Source: Nocardioides sp.
GTDB taxonomy: Bacteria; Actinomycetota; Actinomycetes; Propionibacteriales; Nocardioidaceae
Length of the DNA: 35,510 nucleotides
Assembly: GCF_030149505.1 (NCBI RefSeq)
Contig: NZ_JASBRN010000014.1
Location: 1 to 35,510 of the forward strand
Reading direction: 5' to 3'
Below, in pieces: positions 25,308-32,688 of the stretch; position 1 is the stretch's first letter, and each line of letters begins with the position of its first letter. The notes beneath the pieces were generated by a model. The model had not been told where the DNA came from. It ran no database searches and saw only the letters and a list, made by a program, of their open reading frames with translations. The translations under genes and the position numbers were made by a program.

Positions 25308-26305
25308 GCCACCCGGTCCGACCCACCGTGCAGGTGCTGCTCGACGCCGACTGGGCGGCCGGCTCGCTGGTCGAGGACGTGCGCCGCGGCCTCGGCTCGC
25401 GCCCACTCACGCTGCCGCCGAAGTGGCTCTACGACGACGAGGGCTCGCGGCTCTTCGACGAGATCACCCGGCTGCCGGAGTACTACCCGACCGAGACCGA
25501 GCGGGCGATCCTGGCCCGGCACGCCGCCGACATCGTCGCCGCGAGCGACGCGACCACGCTCGTCGAGCTCGGCAGCGGCACCTCGGACAAGACCAGGATG
25601 CTGCTGGACGCGTTCACCGCCGCCGGGCGGCTGGAGCGCTTCGTGCCCGTCGACGTGGCCGAGCAGACCCTGCGCGACGCCGCCGACCTGCTCAGCCGCA
25701 CCTACCCCGGCCTCGCGGTCGAGGCCTTGGTCGGTGACTTCACCCTGCACCTCGCCCACCTGCCGCCACGCAGGGCGAGCGGGTCGCGGATGGTCGCCTT
25801 CCTCGGGAGCACGATCGGCAACCTCTACCTCGAGGAGCGCCGCGCCTTCCTGGGTGCCCTGGCCGACTCGCTGGAGCCCGGCGACTGGTTGCTGCTGGGC
25901 ACCGACCTGGTCAAGCCCGTGGACCGCCTGGTCGAGGCCTACCACGACGCCGCGGGGGTGACCGAGGCCTTCGTCCGCAACAGCCTGCACGTGCTCAACC
26001 GCGAGCTCGGGGCCGACTTCGACCCCGGCGCGTTCAGCTACGTGCCGTTCTGGGACGGGCAGATGGAGCGGATGGACCTGCGGCTGCGCGCCGAGGCGCC
26101 GCAGACCGTGCGAGTGCCGGGCGCCGACCTGGTGCTCGAGCTGGGCCTGGGCGAGGAGATCCGGGTGGAGATCTCCACCAAGTTCCGCCCGCACCTCGTG
26201 GCCGAGGAGCTCGCGGAGGCCGGCTTCGAGGTGGAGGGGGTCTGGGACGACGGCGAAGGCGTCACCGCGGGCGACTTCGCCCTCACGCTCGCCCGTCGGC
26301 GCTGA
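25304..26305 (+). CDS. egtD: Histidine N-alpha-methyltransferase EgtD
   Basis: SAM-dependent enzyme that trimethylates histidine to hercynine, the first ergothioneine intermediate. In 333 aa it shows PPKWLYDDEGSRLFDEIT (38-55), LPEYYPTETE, the SAM site LVELGSGTSDKTR (86-98), FLGSTIGNL and a late VEISTKF (Glu289-Ile290-Ser291) that fits the histidine-binding Glu/Ser pair known in mycobacterial EgtD. The start overlaps the egtB stop (ATGA) and follows AGGAGGAG, so the two are translationally coupled. The final 23 bases overlap the end of the convergent marR gene. Confidence 0.95.
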   Translation: MSHPVRPTVQVLLDADWAAGSLVEDVRRGLGSRPLTLPPKWLYDDEGSRLFDEITRLPEYYPTETERAILARHAADIVAASDATTLVELGSGTSDKTRMLLDAFTAAGRLERFVPVDVAEQTLRDAADLLSRTYPGLAVEALVGDFTLHLAHLPPRRASGSRMVAFLGSTIGNLYLEERRAFLGALADSLEPGDWLLLGTDLVKPVDRLVEAYHDAAGVTEAFVRNSLHVLNRELGADFDPGAFSYVPFWDGQMERMDLRLRAEAPQTVRVPGADLVLELGLGEEIRVEISTKFRPHLVAEELAEAGFEVEGVWDDGEGVTAGDFALTLARRR

Positions 26306-26816
26306 CGTCGGGGTCCTCGCCCTCGGCCGCCCGGACCAGCGCGGCGCGCGCGCCGTCGAGGTAGCGCGCGACCACGTCGCGCTCCTCGGGGCTGAACCGC
26401 GCGTCGAGCTCGGCCAGCGCCCGGAACATCGGCAGCAGGTGGCCCAGCACCTCCTCGCGGCCGGACTGGGTGACGTGCAGCTCGACGCGACGCCGGTCCG
26501 AGGGGTGCGCCCGGCGCACGGCGTGGCCGTGCCCTTCCAGGCGATCGCCGACCCCGGTCGCCGCGGCGGTGGAGACCTCGAGCAGCCGGGCGAGCTCGGC
26601 GAACCCCACCGGGCCCTCGACGAGCCGCTCGAGCGTGACCAGCTCGGTCTCGGTGAGCCCGCTGCGGCGGGCGACGGCCGGGCGCACGCGCGAGCCGGCC
26701 CGCACGAGGCTGCGCAGCGCCGCGAGGGAGGGCGTCTGCTCCCAGGCGTCGGCGAACGCGGTCGCCGGACCGACCGGGTGACCCGGCTGCTTGGTGGTGT
26801 CGCTAATATCGCTCAC
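26283..26816 (-). CDS. MarR-family transcriptional regulator
   Basis: A 177-aa winged-helix regulator. The DNA-binding domain runs from about 47 to 120: SGLTETELVTLERLVEGPVGFAELARLLEVSTAAATGVGDRLEGHGHAVRR (read as GFAELARLLEVSTAAATGV and DRLEGHGHAVRRAHPSDRR, the wing). An N-terminal helix and a C-terminal dimerisation helix (about 140-170) complete the fold. It begins with GTG at 26816. It is divergent from the MMPL exporter gene with only 44 bp between, and this gap holds three ACTGA/TCAGT half-sites, so it likely represses itself and the exporter until a ligand binds (family inference). Confidence 0.9.
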   Translation of the reverse strand: MSDISDTTKQPGHPVGPATAFADAWEQTPSLAALRSLVRAGSRVRPAVARRSGLTETELVTLERLVEGPVGFAELARLLEVSTAAATGVGDRLEGHGHAVRRAHPSDRRRVELHVTQSGREEVLGHLLPMFRALAELDARFSPEERDVVARYLDGARAALVRAAEGEDPDVSADGRA

Positions 26817-26839
26817 TGAGTTAGCAATCAGTTGACTGA
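26815..26839. promoter_or_regulatory. Operator candidate for the MarR regulator
   Basis: ACTGA (26815-26819), TCAGT (26828-26832) and ACTGA (26835-26839) form two inverted pairs; TCAGT-tg-ACTGA is a 12-bp palindrome. The region overlaps the marR start codon and precedes the exporter ATG by about 20 bp. TAATAT at 26804-26809 could be a -10 box for the exporter. Confidence 0.6.
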
Positions 26840-26860
26840 GAGAACAAGTGCAAGTCTGCC

Positions 26861-28936
26861 ATGGCCCCCCACACCCCGCCCCGCTGGTCGACCTGGACGA
26901 CCCGGGCCCGCGTCGCCCCGATCGCCGCGCTGGTGCCGCTGCTGCTCGGCGCGTGGCTGATCGTGGCCCTCGGCACCGCCGACCGCACGATCGGCGTGAC
27001 CGACAACCTGCCCGAGGGCAGCGGCGCCGCGGAGGCGGCCCTGCTCGCCGAGCAGCTGCCCGAGGAGTCCAGCCGCACCGCGATCGTGCTGTGGACCGCG
27101 GAGTCCGGCGAGCTCACCGGCCCGGACCTGCAGGCGCTCGCCGGGGTCGTCGCCGACCTGGAGGGCACCGCCCCCGACGCAGCACCCATCCCCTCGGAGG
27201 ACGGCACCGCCGCCCTGCTGCCGCTGGAGATCCAGGCCGAGGGCAACGTCGAGAACGCCGACGCCGTGGAGGAGCTGCGCGAGTCGCTCGCGGAGTCCGC
27301 GCCCGACGGCATCGAGGTCCAGGTCACCGGACCGGCCGCCGTCCAGGCCGACCTCGCGAAGGTCTTCGAGGGTGCGGACCTGACCCTGCTGGCCACCACC
27401 GCCGCCGTCGTCACGATCCTGCTCGTCCTCACCTACCGCAGCCCGATCCTCTGGGTGATCCCGCTGCTCGTCGTCGGCGTGGCCGACCGGCTCGCCGTCG
27501 TGCTGGCCACCCACGCGCTCGAGGCGACCGGCATCGCCTGGGACGAGTCGACCACCGGCATCCTGTCCGTGCTCGTCTTCGGAGCCGGCACCGACTACGC
27601 CCTGCTGCTCATCTCCCGCTACCGCGACGAGCTGCGGCAGGAGGAGTCGCGCCACGTCGCCATGGCTCGCGCCCTGCACCGCACCTCCGAGGCGGTCCTC
27701 AGCTCCTCGCTCACCGTCGTGGTCGGCGTGCTGACCCTGCTGCTCTCCCTCACCCCGGCCACGCGGGGGCTCGGCCTGGCCAGCGCCGTCGGCATCGTCG
27801 TGGCCGCGACCATGGTCCTCGTGGTCCTGCCCGCCGCGCTGGTGGTCTTCGGTCGCTGGATCTTCTGGCCGCGCGTGCCGAAGATCGGCTCGCAGGGCAC
27901 CGTCGACACCGCCCGCCTGTGGCGCCGCGTGGGTCGCAGCGTGGCCGCCCGACCGGCGACCGTCGCCGTCGCCTCCGGGCTGCTGCTGGTGCTGGTGGCC
28001 CTGCCCGCCCTGGGCATCAAGACCGGCCTGGGTCTCTCGGACCAGTTCCTCGACGAGCCCGAGGCGATCACCGCCGCCGAGCGGCTGGGCGAGTCCTTCC
28101 CCTCCGGCACCACCGAGCCCGCCCGTGTCCTCTCGACCGCCGCACCGCAGGAGGTCCTCGCCGCGGTGGAGTCCTCCGGCTCCGTGGCCTCGGCTCGGAT
28201 CAGCGCCGAGGGAGGCGGGGTCGTGCAGGTCGACGCCGTCCTGGCCGCCGACCCCGGGACCGAGGAGGCCCAGGACGCGGTGCTGCAGCTGCGCGACGAC
28301 CTCGACGCGGCCGACCTACCCGGGGAGACCCACGTCGCCGGCAGCGACGCCTCGCGGATCGACGAGCGCGACGCGGCCAACCGCGACCGCGTGCGGATCC
28401 TGCCGCTGATCCTGGGCCTGGTGCTGCTCGCCCTCGTCGGCCTGCTCCGGTCGCTGGTCGCGCCGATCATCCTGGTGGGCACGGTCGTGGCGACGTACGC
28501 CGCCGCGCTCGGCATCTCCTGGATCCTCTTCACCCAGGTGCTCGGCTTCGAGCGGCTCGACGTGGGCACGCCGCTCCTGGCGTTCCTCTTCCTGGTGGCC
28601 CTCGGCGTGGACTACAACATCTTCCTCGTCACCCGGGCCCGCGAGGAGGCCGAGACCCACGGGACCGAGGAGGGCGTGCTGCGGGCGCTCGCCGCGACCG
28701 GTGGCGTGATCACCAGCGCGGGCGTGCTGCTGGCGGCCGTCTTCGCCACCCTCGGCGTGCTGCCGCTGGTGGTGCTGGCCCAGCTGGGCGTGGTGATCTG
28801 CGTCGGCGTCCTGCTCGACACGCTGCTCGTGCGCACCGTGCTGGTGCCCGCGATCGCGGTGCGGCTGGGCGAGCGCTTCTGGTGGCCGAGGCGGGTGGGC
28901 GGCTCCGTAAGGGACGCGGAGGTCACCACGCGCTGA
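26861..28936 (+). CDS. MMPL/RND-family transporter
   Basis: A 691-aa inner-membrane exporter of the MMPL branch of the RND superfamily, which moves lipids or drugs using the proton gradient. It has one N-terminal membrane segment (about 17-37), an extracytoplasmic loop rich in Glu/Asp/Ala, a first membrane bundle with VFGAGTDYALLLISRYRDEL, a second loop, and a second bundle with LGVDYNIFLVTRAREEAETHG. The G-x-D-Y motifs in both halves are the conserved proton-relay sites. It ends in a short basic tail. The ATG at 26861 lies 44 bp from divergent marR, and the P450 gene follows after 57 bp on the same strand. Substrate unknown; control by the MarR protein is probable. Confidence 0.93.
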   Translation: MAPHTPPRWSTWTTRARVAPIAALVPLLLGAWLIVALGTADRTIGVTDNLPEGSGAAEAALLAEQLPEESSRTAIVLWTAESGELTGPDLQALAGVVADLEGTAPDAAPIPSEDGTAALLPLEIQAEGNVENADAVEELRESLAESAPDGIEVQVTGPAAVQADLAKVFEGADLTLLATTAAVVTILLVLTYRSPILWVIPLLVVGVADRLAVVLATHALEATGIAWDESTTGILSVLVFGAGTDYALLLISRYRDELRQEESRHVAMARALHRTSEAVLSSSLTVVVGVLTLLLSLTPATRGLGLASAVGIVVAATMVLVVLPAALVVFGRWIFWPRVPKIGSQGTVDTARLWRRVGRSVAARPATVAVASGLLLVLVALPALGIKTGLGLSDQFLDEPEAITAAERLGESFPSGTTEPARVLSTAAPQEVLAAVESSGSVASARISAEGGGVVQVDAVLAADPGTEEAQDAVLQLRDDLDAADLPGETHVAGSDASRIDERDAANRDRVRILPLILGLVLLALVGLLRSLVAPIILVGTVVATYAAALGISWILFTQVLGFERLDVGTPLLAFLFLVALGVDYNIFLVTRAREEAETHGTEEGVLRALAATGGVITSAGVLLAAVFATLGVLPLVVLAQLGVVICVGVLLDTLLVRTVLVPAIAVRLGERFWWPRRVGGSVRDAEVTTR

Positions 28937-28993
28937 GCGTGCGGTGACGCGCGGCACGGTGACCGTCGTCGCACCAACGTGCACACTGTCGGT

Positions 28994-30376
28994 ATGTCGG
29001 CCCAGCCCTCCCTCGCGCCCGCACCTCCCGCCCCGACCCGCGCCCGGCAGAGCCTGCGCGAACGCGCCGTCGGCGGGGTCAAGCAGCGGGTCCGCTGGGG
29101 GCTCGGCCACGGCCTGCCCAGCCGACTGATGCACCGCGCGGCCAAGCGCGGGGACCTGCAGGGGCAGCTGGTGACGCGCACCGGCTCCGGCGACAGCAGC
29201 GCCCTGTGGCCGATCGTCGAGCAGGTCCGTGCGAGCGGGCCGATCCACAAGTCCTCGTTCGCCTACGTCACGGTCTCCCTGCCCGTGGTGCGCGAGGTGC
29301 TGACCAGCAACGACTTCCACGCCGGGGTCTTCCTGCCCGGCGAGGGCCCGCTCGGCAAGCTCGCGCTGTGGGCCGAGGAGCCCGAACGGATCGGTCCGCT
29401 CAACCCGCCCTCGCTGCTGGTGGTCGAGCCGCCCGAGCACACCCGCTACCGCAAGCTCGTCACGCGGGTCTTTACCGTCAAGGCCGTCGAGGAGCTGCGC
29501 CAGCGCACCCAGGAGATCGCCGACCGGCTGCTCGACGACCTCGAGGCCCGGGCCGCGGCCGGCGAGCCGGTCGACATCGTGCCGACGTACTGCGCCGCCC
29601 TCCCCGTCACCGTCATCGCGGAGATCCTGGGGGTGCCCGAGGCGGACCGCCAGCGCGTCCTGGACTTCGGTACGGCGGCAGCCCCCTCGCTCGACCTGGG
29701 GCTCTCCTTCGGCGAGATGCGCGCGGTCGAGGCGGCGCTCGACGACTTCCGGACGTGGCTGATCGCCCACCTGGACCACCTGCGCGAGAACCGCGGCGAC
29801 GACCTGCTCTCCCGCCTCGTCGCGATCCAGGACGAGGACGGCGGCCTGAGCCAGGCCGAGCTGCTCGCGACCGCGGGCCTCGTGCTGGCCGCGGGCTTCG
29901 AGACGACCGTCAACCTGCTCTCCAACGGCACCGCCCTGCTCCACGAGCACCCGGAGCAGCGTGCGCTGCTGCGCGAGGACCCCTCGCTGTGGGGCAACGC
30001 CGTCGACGAGGTCCTGCGCTACGACCCGCCGGTGCTGCTGACCGGTCGCACCGCCCTGCGCGACACCACCGTCGCGGGCAAGCAGGTCACGGCCGGCTCG
30101 GTCGTCACGACGCTGCTCGCCGGGGCCAACCGCGACCCCGAGGTCTTCACCGACCCGCACACCTTCGACGTCACCCGCGAGAACGCCCGCGACCACGTGG
30201 CCTTCTCCGCCGGCCGGCACTACTGCCTGGGAGCCGCCCTGGCCCGGATGGAGGGCGGGGTCGGCCTCAAGGCGCTGCACGACCGGTTCCCCGACCTGGC
30301 CGTCGTGCCCGGCGGCACCCGGCGTCCGACCCGCATCCTCCGCGGCTGGGAGACCCTCCCCGTCCGGCTCTCCTGA
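28994..30376 (+). CDS. Cytochrome P450
   Basis: A 460-aa soluble heme monooxygenase. The I-helix oxygen-activation motif AGFETT is at 300-305, the K-helix ExxR at 339-342 (EVLRYDPPV), and the heme-binding loop FSAGRHYCLGAALAR has the axial Cys at 411. FLPGEGPLG, PPEHTRYRKLVTRVFT and VVPGGTRRPTRILRG are usual bacterial CYP features. The N-terminus is about 60 residues longer than many bacterial CYPs and rich in Ala/Pro/Arg. Its ATG at 28994 is preferred over the GTG at 28979. It is 57 bp after the MMPL exporter, so the two may share a transcript. No redox partner gene is in the window, and the substrate cannot be deduced. A long composite palindrome follows. Confidence 0.95.
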   Translation: MSAQPSLAPAPPAPTRARQSLRERAVGGVKQRVRWGLGHGLPSRLMHRAAKRGDLQGQLVTRTGSGDSSALWPIVEQVRASGPIHKSSFAYVTVSLPVVREVLTSNDFHAGVFLPGEGPLGKLALWAEEPERIGPLNPPSLLVVEPPEHTRYRKLVTRVFTVKAVEELRQRTQEIADRLLDDLEARAAAGEPVDIVPTYCAALPVTVIAEILGVPEADRQRVLDFGTAAAPSLDLGLSFGEMRAVEAALDDFRTWLIAHLDHLRENRGDDLLSRLVAIQDEDGGLSQAELLATAGLVLAAGFETTVNLLSNGTALLHEHPEQRALLREDPSLWGNAVDEVLRYDPPVLLTGRTALRDTTVAGKQVTAGSVVTTLLAGANRDPEVFTDPHTFDVTRENARDHVAFSAGRHYCLGAALARMEGGVGLKALHDRFPDLAVVPGGTRRPTRILRGWETLPVRLS

Positions 30377-30379
30377 AAC

Positions 30380-30499
30380 CCGCCGAACCGTCACTTCCGC
30401 ACCGCCGAACCGTCAGGAAAGAACCCCCGACCCGTCACCTCCGCACACGGGACGGTGCGGAAGTGACGGGTCGAGGGTTCAGAACTGACGGTTCGGCGG
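30380..30499. repeat. Long composite palindrome between convergent genes
   Basis: The motif CCGCCGAACCGTCA occurs at 30380-30393 and 30402-30415. Bases 30402-30416 pair perfectly with CTGACGGTTCGGCGG (30485-30499). Inside that, 30421-30446 pairs with 30455-30480 over 26 bp with only two mismatches, around an 8-base loop (30447-30454). GAAA and AGAA form an internal loop. The stem is about 41 bp in total. It fills the gap between the P450 and pckG stop codons, so it can terminate both. Short variants of one unit (C-C-G-A-[AC]-C-C-G-T-C-A) are repeated through it. Confidence 0.85.
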
Positions 30500-30505
30500 T
30501 CCAGG

Positions 30506-32365
30506 TCAGCCCAGGTCGGAGGCGACCCGGCGGTGGGCCTCCCAGATCTCCTCGGGCAGCCGGTCGAACTGCTTGAGGTGCTCCTCGCGGAAGCCCATCT
30601 CCTGGCGCCACCGGTCGGTGTCGATCGTCAGCAGCCGGTGGAGGTCCTCGGCGGGCACCTCGAGACCGTCCATGACCAGCTCGGACTCGGCGGGGATGAC
30701 GCCGACGGGGGTCTGCACGCCCTTGACCTCCCCGTCCTTGAACTGCATCAGCCACAGCAGCGGGCGGAGGTTCTCGCGGTAGCCGGGCCACAAGTAGTGG
30801 CCGTCCCCTCCGTCTGACATGTCGCGCTGGAACCAGTTGACGTGGGCGAAGATCGGCGGGTTGCTGGCCTCGCCGATGATCGTGAGCCAGTGCGCGGCGT
30901 AGTCGCCCTCGCCGTAGGCCATGAAGGGCCGCATCGACATCGGGTCGTAGCGCAGCTGGCCGTCGAGACCGTCGGCGGCGAAGGTCGCCTCGGCACCGAG
31001 CGTGAGGCCGTCGTACACGCCCTCGGCGAGGTCGGTGATCGCGCGGATCAGCGGCTCGCGGTCACGGGTGCGGCCGCCGAAGATGATCGCGTCGACCGGG
31101 ACGCCCTGCGGTGCCTCGAAGTCGGCGGCGACGTTGGGGACGTTGGCGAGCGTGGTGGTGAAGCGGCTGTTGGGGTGCGCCCACGGGGAGTCGTCGCCGT
31201 TCTCCCGGTCGGCGATCCGCTCGCCCTTCCAGTCCAGCCAGCCGTCGAGGTCGGCGGGCGGGTTCTTCGTCTTGCCCTCCCACCACACCTCCTGCGTCTT
31301 CTCGTTGTAGGCGACGTTGGTGAAGATCGCACCGCTGCCGGGCTGGATGGAGTCCAGCGCGCCGGGGTTGGTGGAGGCGTTGGTGTCCTTGGCGACGCCG
31401 AAGACGCCGTACTCCGGGTTCATGGCGTAGACGCGGCCGTCGTCGCCGACCCACAGCCAGGCGATGTCGTCGCCGTAGAAGTCGACGCGGTAGCGCGAGC
31501 CGAGCGCGTCGGGGGCCAGGGTCATGGCGAGGTTGGTCTTGCCCGAGGCGCTGGGGAAGCCGCCGGCGATGTGCCAGCGCTTGCCGGTCTCGAGGTCGGA
31601 GATGCCCAGGAGCATGAACTGCTCGGCGAGGAAGCGGCCCGACGCGCGGCCGTCGTAGCAGGCCTGGCGCAGGCCGTGCGCGATCTTGCCCAGCAGTGCG
31701 TTGCCGCCGTAGGAGGAGCCGAAGTGCAGGATCGTGCGCTGGTCGGCGACGGTCACGAAGTAGCGCTGGTCGTCGGGGGTGCCCTGGCCGAGGTTCTCCA
31801 GGTCGCCGGTGACGTGCACGGCGCGGACGAAGTGCGCGGGGTCCGCGAGCTGGTCGAGGTAGGAGACGCCCACACGCGCCATCCGGATCATCTGCAGCAC
31901 GACCGGGCGGTTGTCGGTGAGCTCGACGCCGGCGGCGTACGCCTCGAGGGGCGAGCCCTGCGGCGCCATGAGGTAGGGGACGACGTACATCGTCTTGCCG
32001 GCCGACTGGCCGCGCATCCGCTCCAGCTGGGCGGCGCTCATCTCCTCGCCGTCACGCCAGTTGTTGTAGACGCCGCGGTCCTCGGGCTTCGAGGTCGCCA
32101 CGATGGTGCGCTCCTCCGAGCGCGCGGTGTCCTTGAAGTAGGAGCGCGAGTAGTAGAGCCCCTCGCCGGCGGGCTGGAGCTCGCCGGCCTCGAGGGCCTC
32201 GGCGATGAGGCGGGCGTCGTCGGAGGCGTTGACCACCTCGACGCGGGCGGGCTGGGTGATCCCGGCCCAGTGGGTGACGTACTCCCGCACGTGCGGGTTG
32301 GAGACACCCGCCTCGTCGAGGACCTTCTCAACGTCGTTGCTGCTCACCGCGGTGGTGTCGACCAT
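30506..32365 (-). CDS. pckG: Phosphoenolpyruvate carboxykinase (GTP)
   Basis: GTP-dependent enzyme converting oxaloacetate to PEP, central to gluconeogenesis and anaplerosis. The 619-aa protein has FGSSYGGNALLGKI, the kinase loop GGFPSASGKTNLAM (269-282), FYGDDIAWLWVGDDG, ENGDDSPWAHPNSRFT and FAHVNWFQRD. The loop normally reads ACGKTN with a reactive cysteine; here residue 274 is Ser (codon at 31544-31546), so that cysteine is absent. All other recognisable active-site features are present. The ATG at 32365 follows GGAAGG; a GTG at 32395 would add ten residues. It lies head-away from mshC, with a long palindromic stretch upstream. Confidence 0.95.
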   Translation of the reverse strand: MVDTTAVSSNDVEKVLDEAGVSNPHVREYVTHWAGITQPARVEVVNASDDARLIAEALEAGELQPAGEGLYYSRSYFKDTARSEERTIVATSKPEDRGVYNNWRDGEEMSAAQLERMRGQSAGKTMYVVPYLMAPQGSPLEAYAAGVELTDNRPVVLQMIRMARVGVSYLDQLADPAHFVRAVHVTGDLENLGQGTPDDQRYFVTVADQRTILHFGSSYGGNALLGKIAHGLRQACYDGRASGRFLAEQFMLLGISDLETGKRWHIAGGFPSASGKTNLAMTLAPDALGSRYRVDFYGDDIAWLWVGDDGRVYAMNPEYGVFGVAKDTNASTNPGALDSIQPGSGAIFTNVAYNEKTQEVWWEGKTKNPPADLDGWLDWKGERIADRENGDDSPWAHPNSRFTTTLANVPNVAADFEAPQGVPVDAIIFGGRTRDREPLIRAITDLAEGVYDGLTLGAEATFAADGLDGQLRYDPMSMRPFMAYGEGDYAAHWLTIIGEASNPPIFAHVNWFQRDMSDGGDGHYLWPGYRENLRPLLWLMQFKDGEVKGVQTPVGVIPAESELVMDGLEVPAEDLHRLLTIDTDRWRQEMGFREEHLKQFDRLPEEIWEAHRRVASDLG

Positions 32366-32516
32366 CGTTCGCCTTCCGGAGTCCGCCAGGTTCACGTCAC
32401 GCTAGTCCGGAGCCGCGGCCCCGACCGGGCGGGGTGGGTTGGATCGTTCCAGTTGAGACGTACGACGGTGGGCGGGATCGGCCGGGTCGGCTCGACTCCG
32501 CCGGGGGTTGGGCCCA

Positions 32517-32636
32517 CGGGGGCGAGGGGGAGGACACCGCCCCTTCGTCGGAACCAGTCCTCCCGCTCGTTCCTCACGGGAGGACGGCCAGGCCCATCCA
32601 CCCTCCTCCGGGGCAGCGTCCTCCCCCTCGCCCCCG
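32517..32636. repeat. Long palindromic element upstream of pckG
   Basis: CGGGGGCGAGGGGGAGGAC (32517-32535) is perfectly inverted at 32618-32636. Nested inside is GTCCTCCCG (32557-32565) with CGGGAGGAC (32577-32585), with an 11-base loop. Together they could form a branched structure of about 120 bases. GC content and style resemble the repeat at 4589-4643, but no shared long sequence was found. It lies between two minus-strand genes. Confidence 0.75.
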
Positions 32637-32665
32637 CGTGCCCCGGGTCGCCGGAGCCGACCGGT

Positions 32666-32683
32666 CCGGCTCGATGGAGCCGG
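32666..32683 (-). terminator. Probable terminator of mshC
   Basis: CCGGCTC (32666-32672) pairs with GAGCCGG (32677-32683) across the loop GATG. It starts about 6 bp beyond the mshC stop codon in the direction of transcription. There is no T tract. Confidence 0.5.
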
Positions 32684-32688
32684 GGACG

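Larger units (their letters stand above)
32366..32688. other. Region between pckG and mshC
   Basis: No gene is supported in these 323 bp, although overlapping antisense frames exist. It must contain the pckG promoter (near 32370-32480, with CGTACGACG at 32459-32467) and the mshC terminator. Much of it is taken up by the long palindrome at 32517-32636. Confidence 0.6.
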
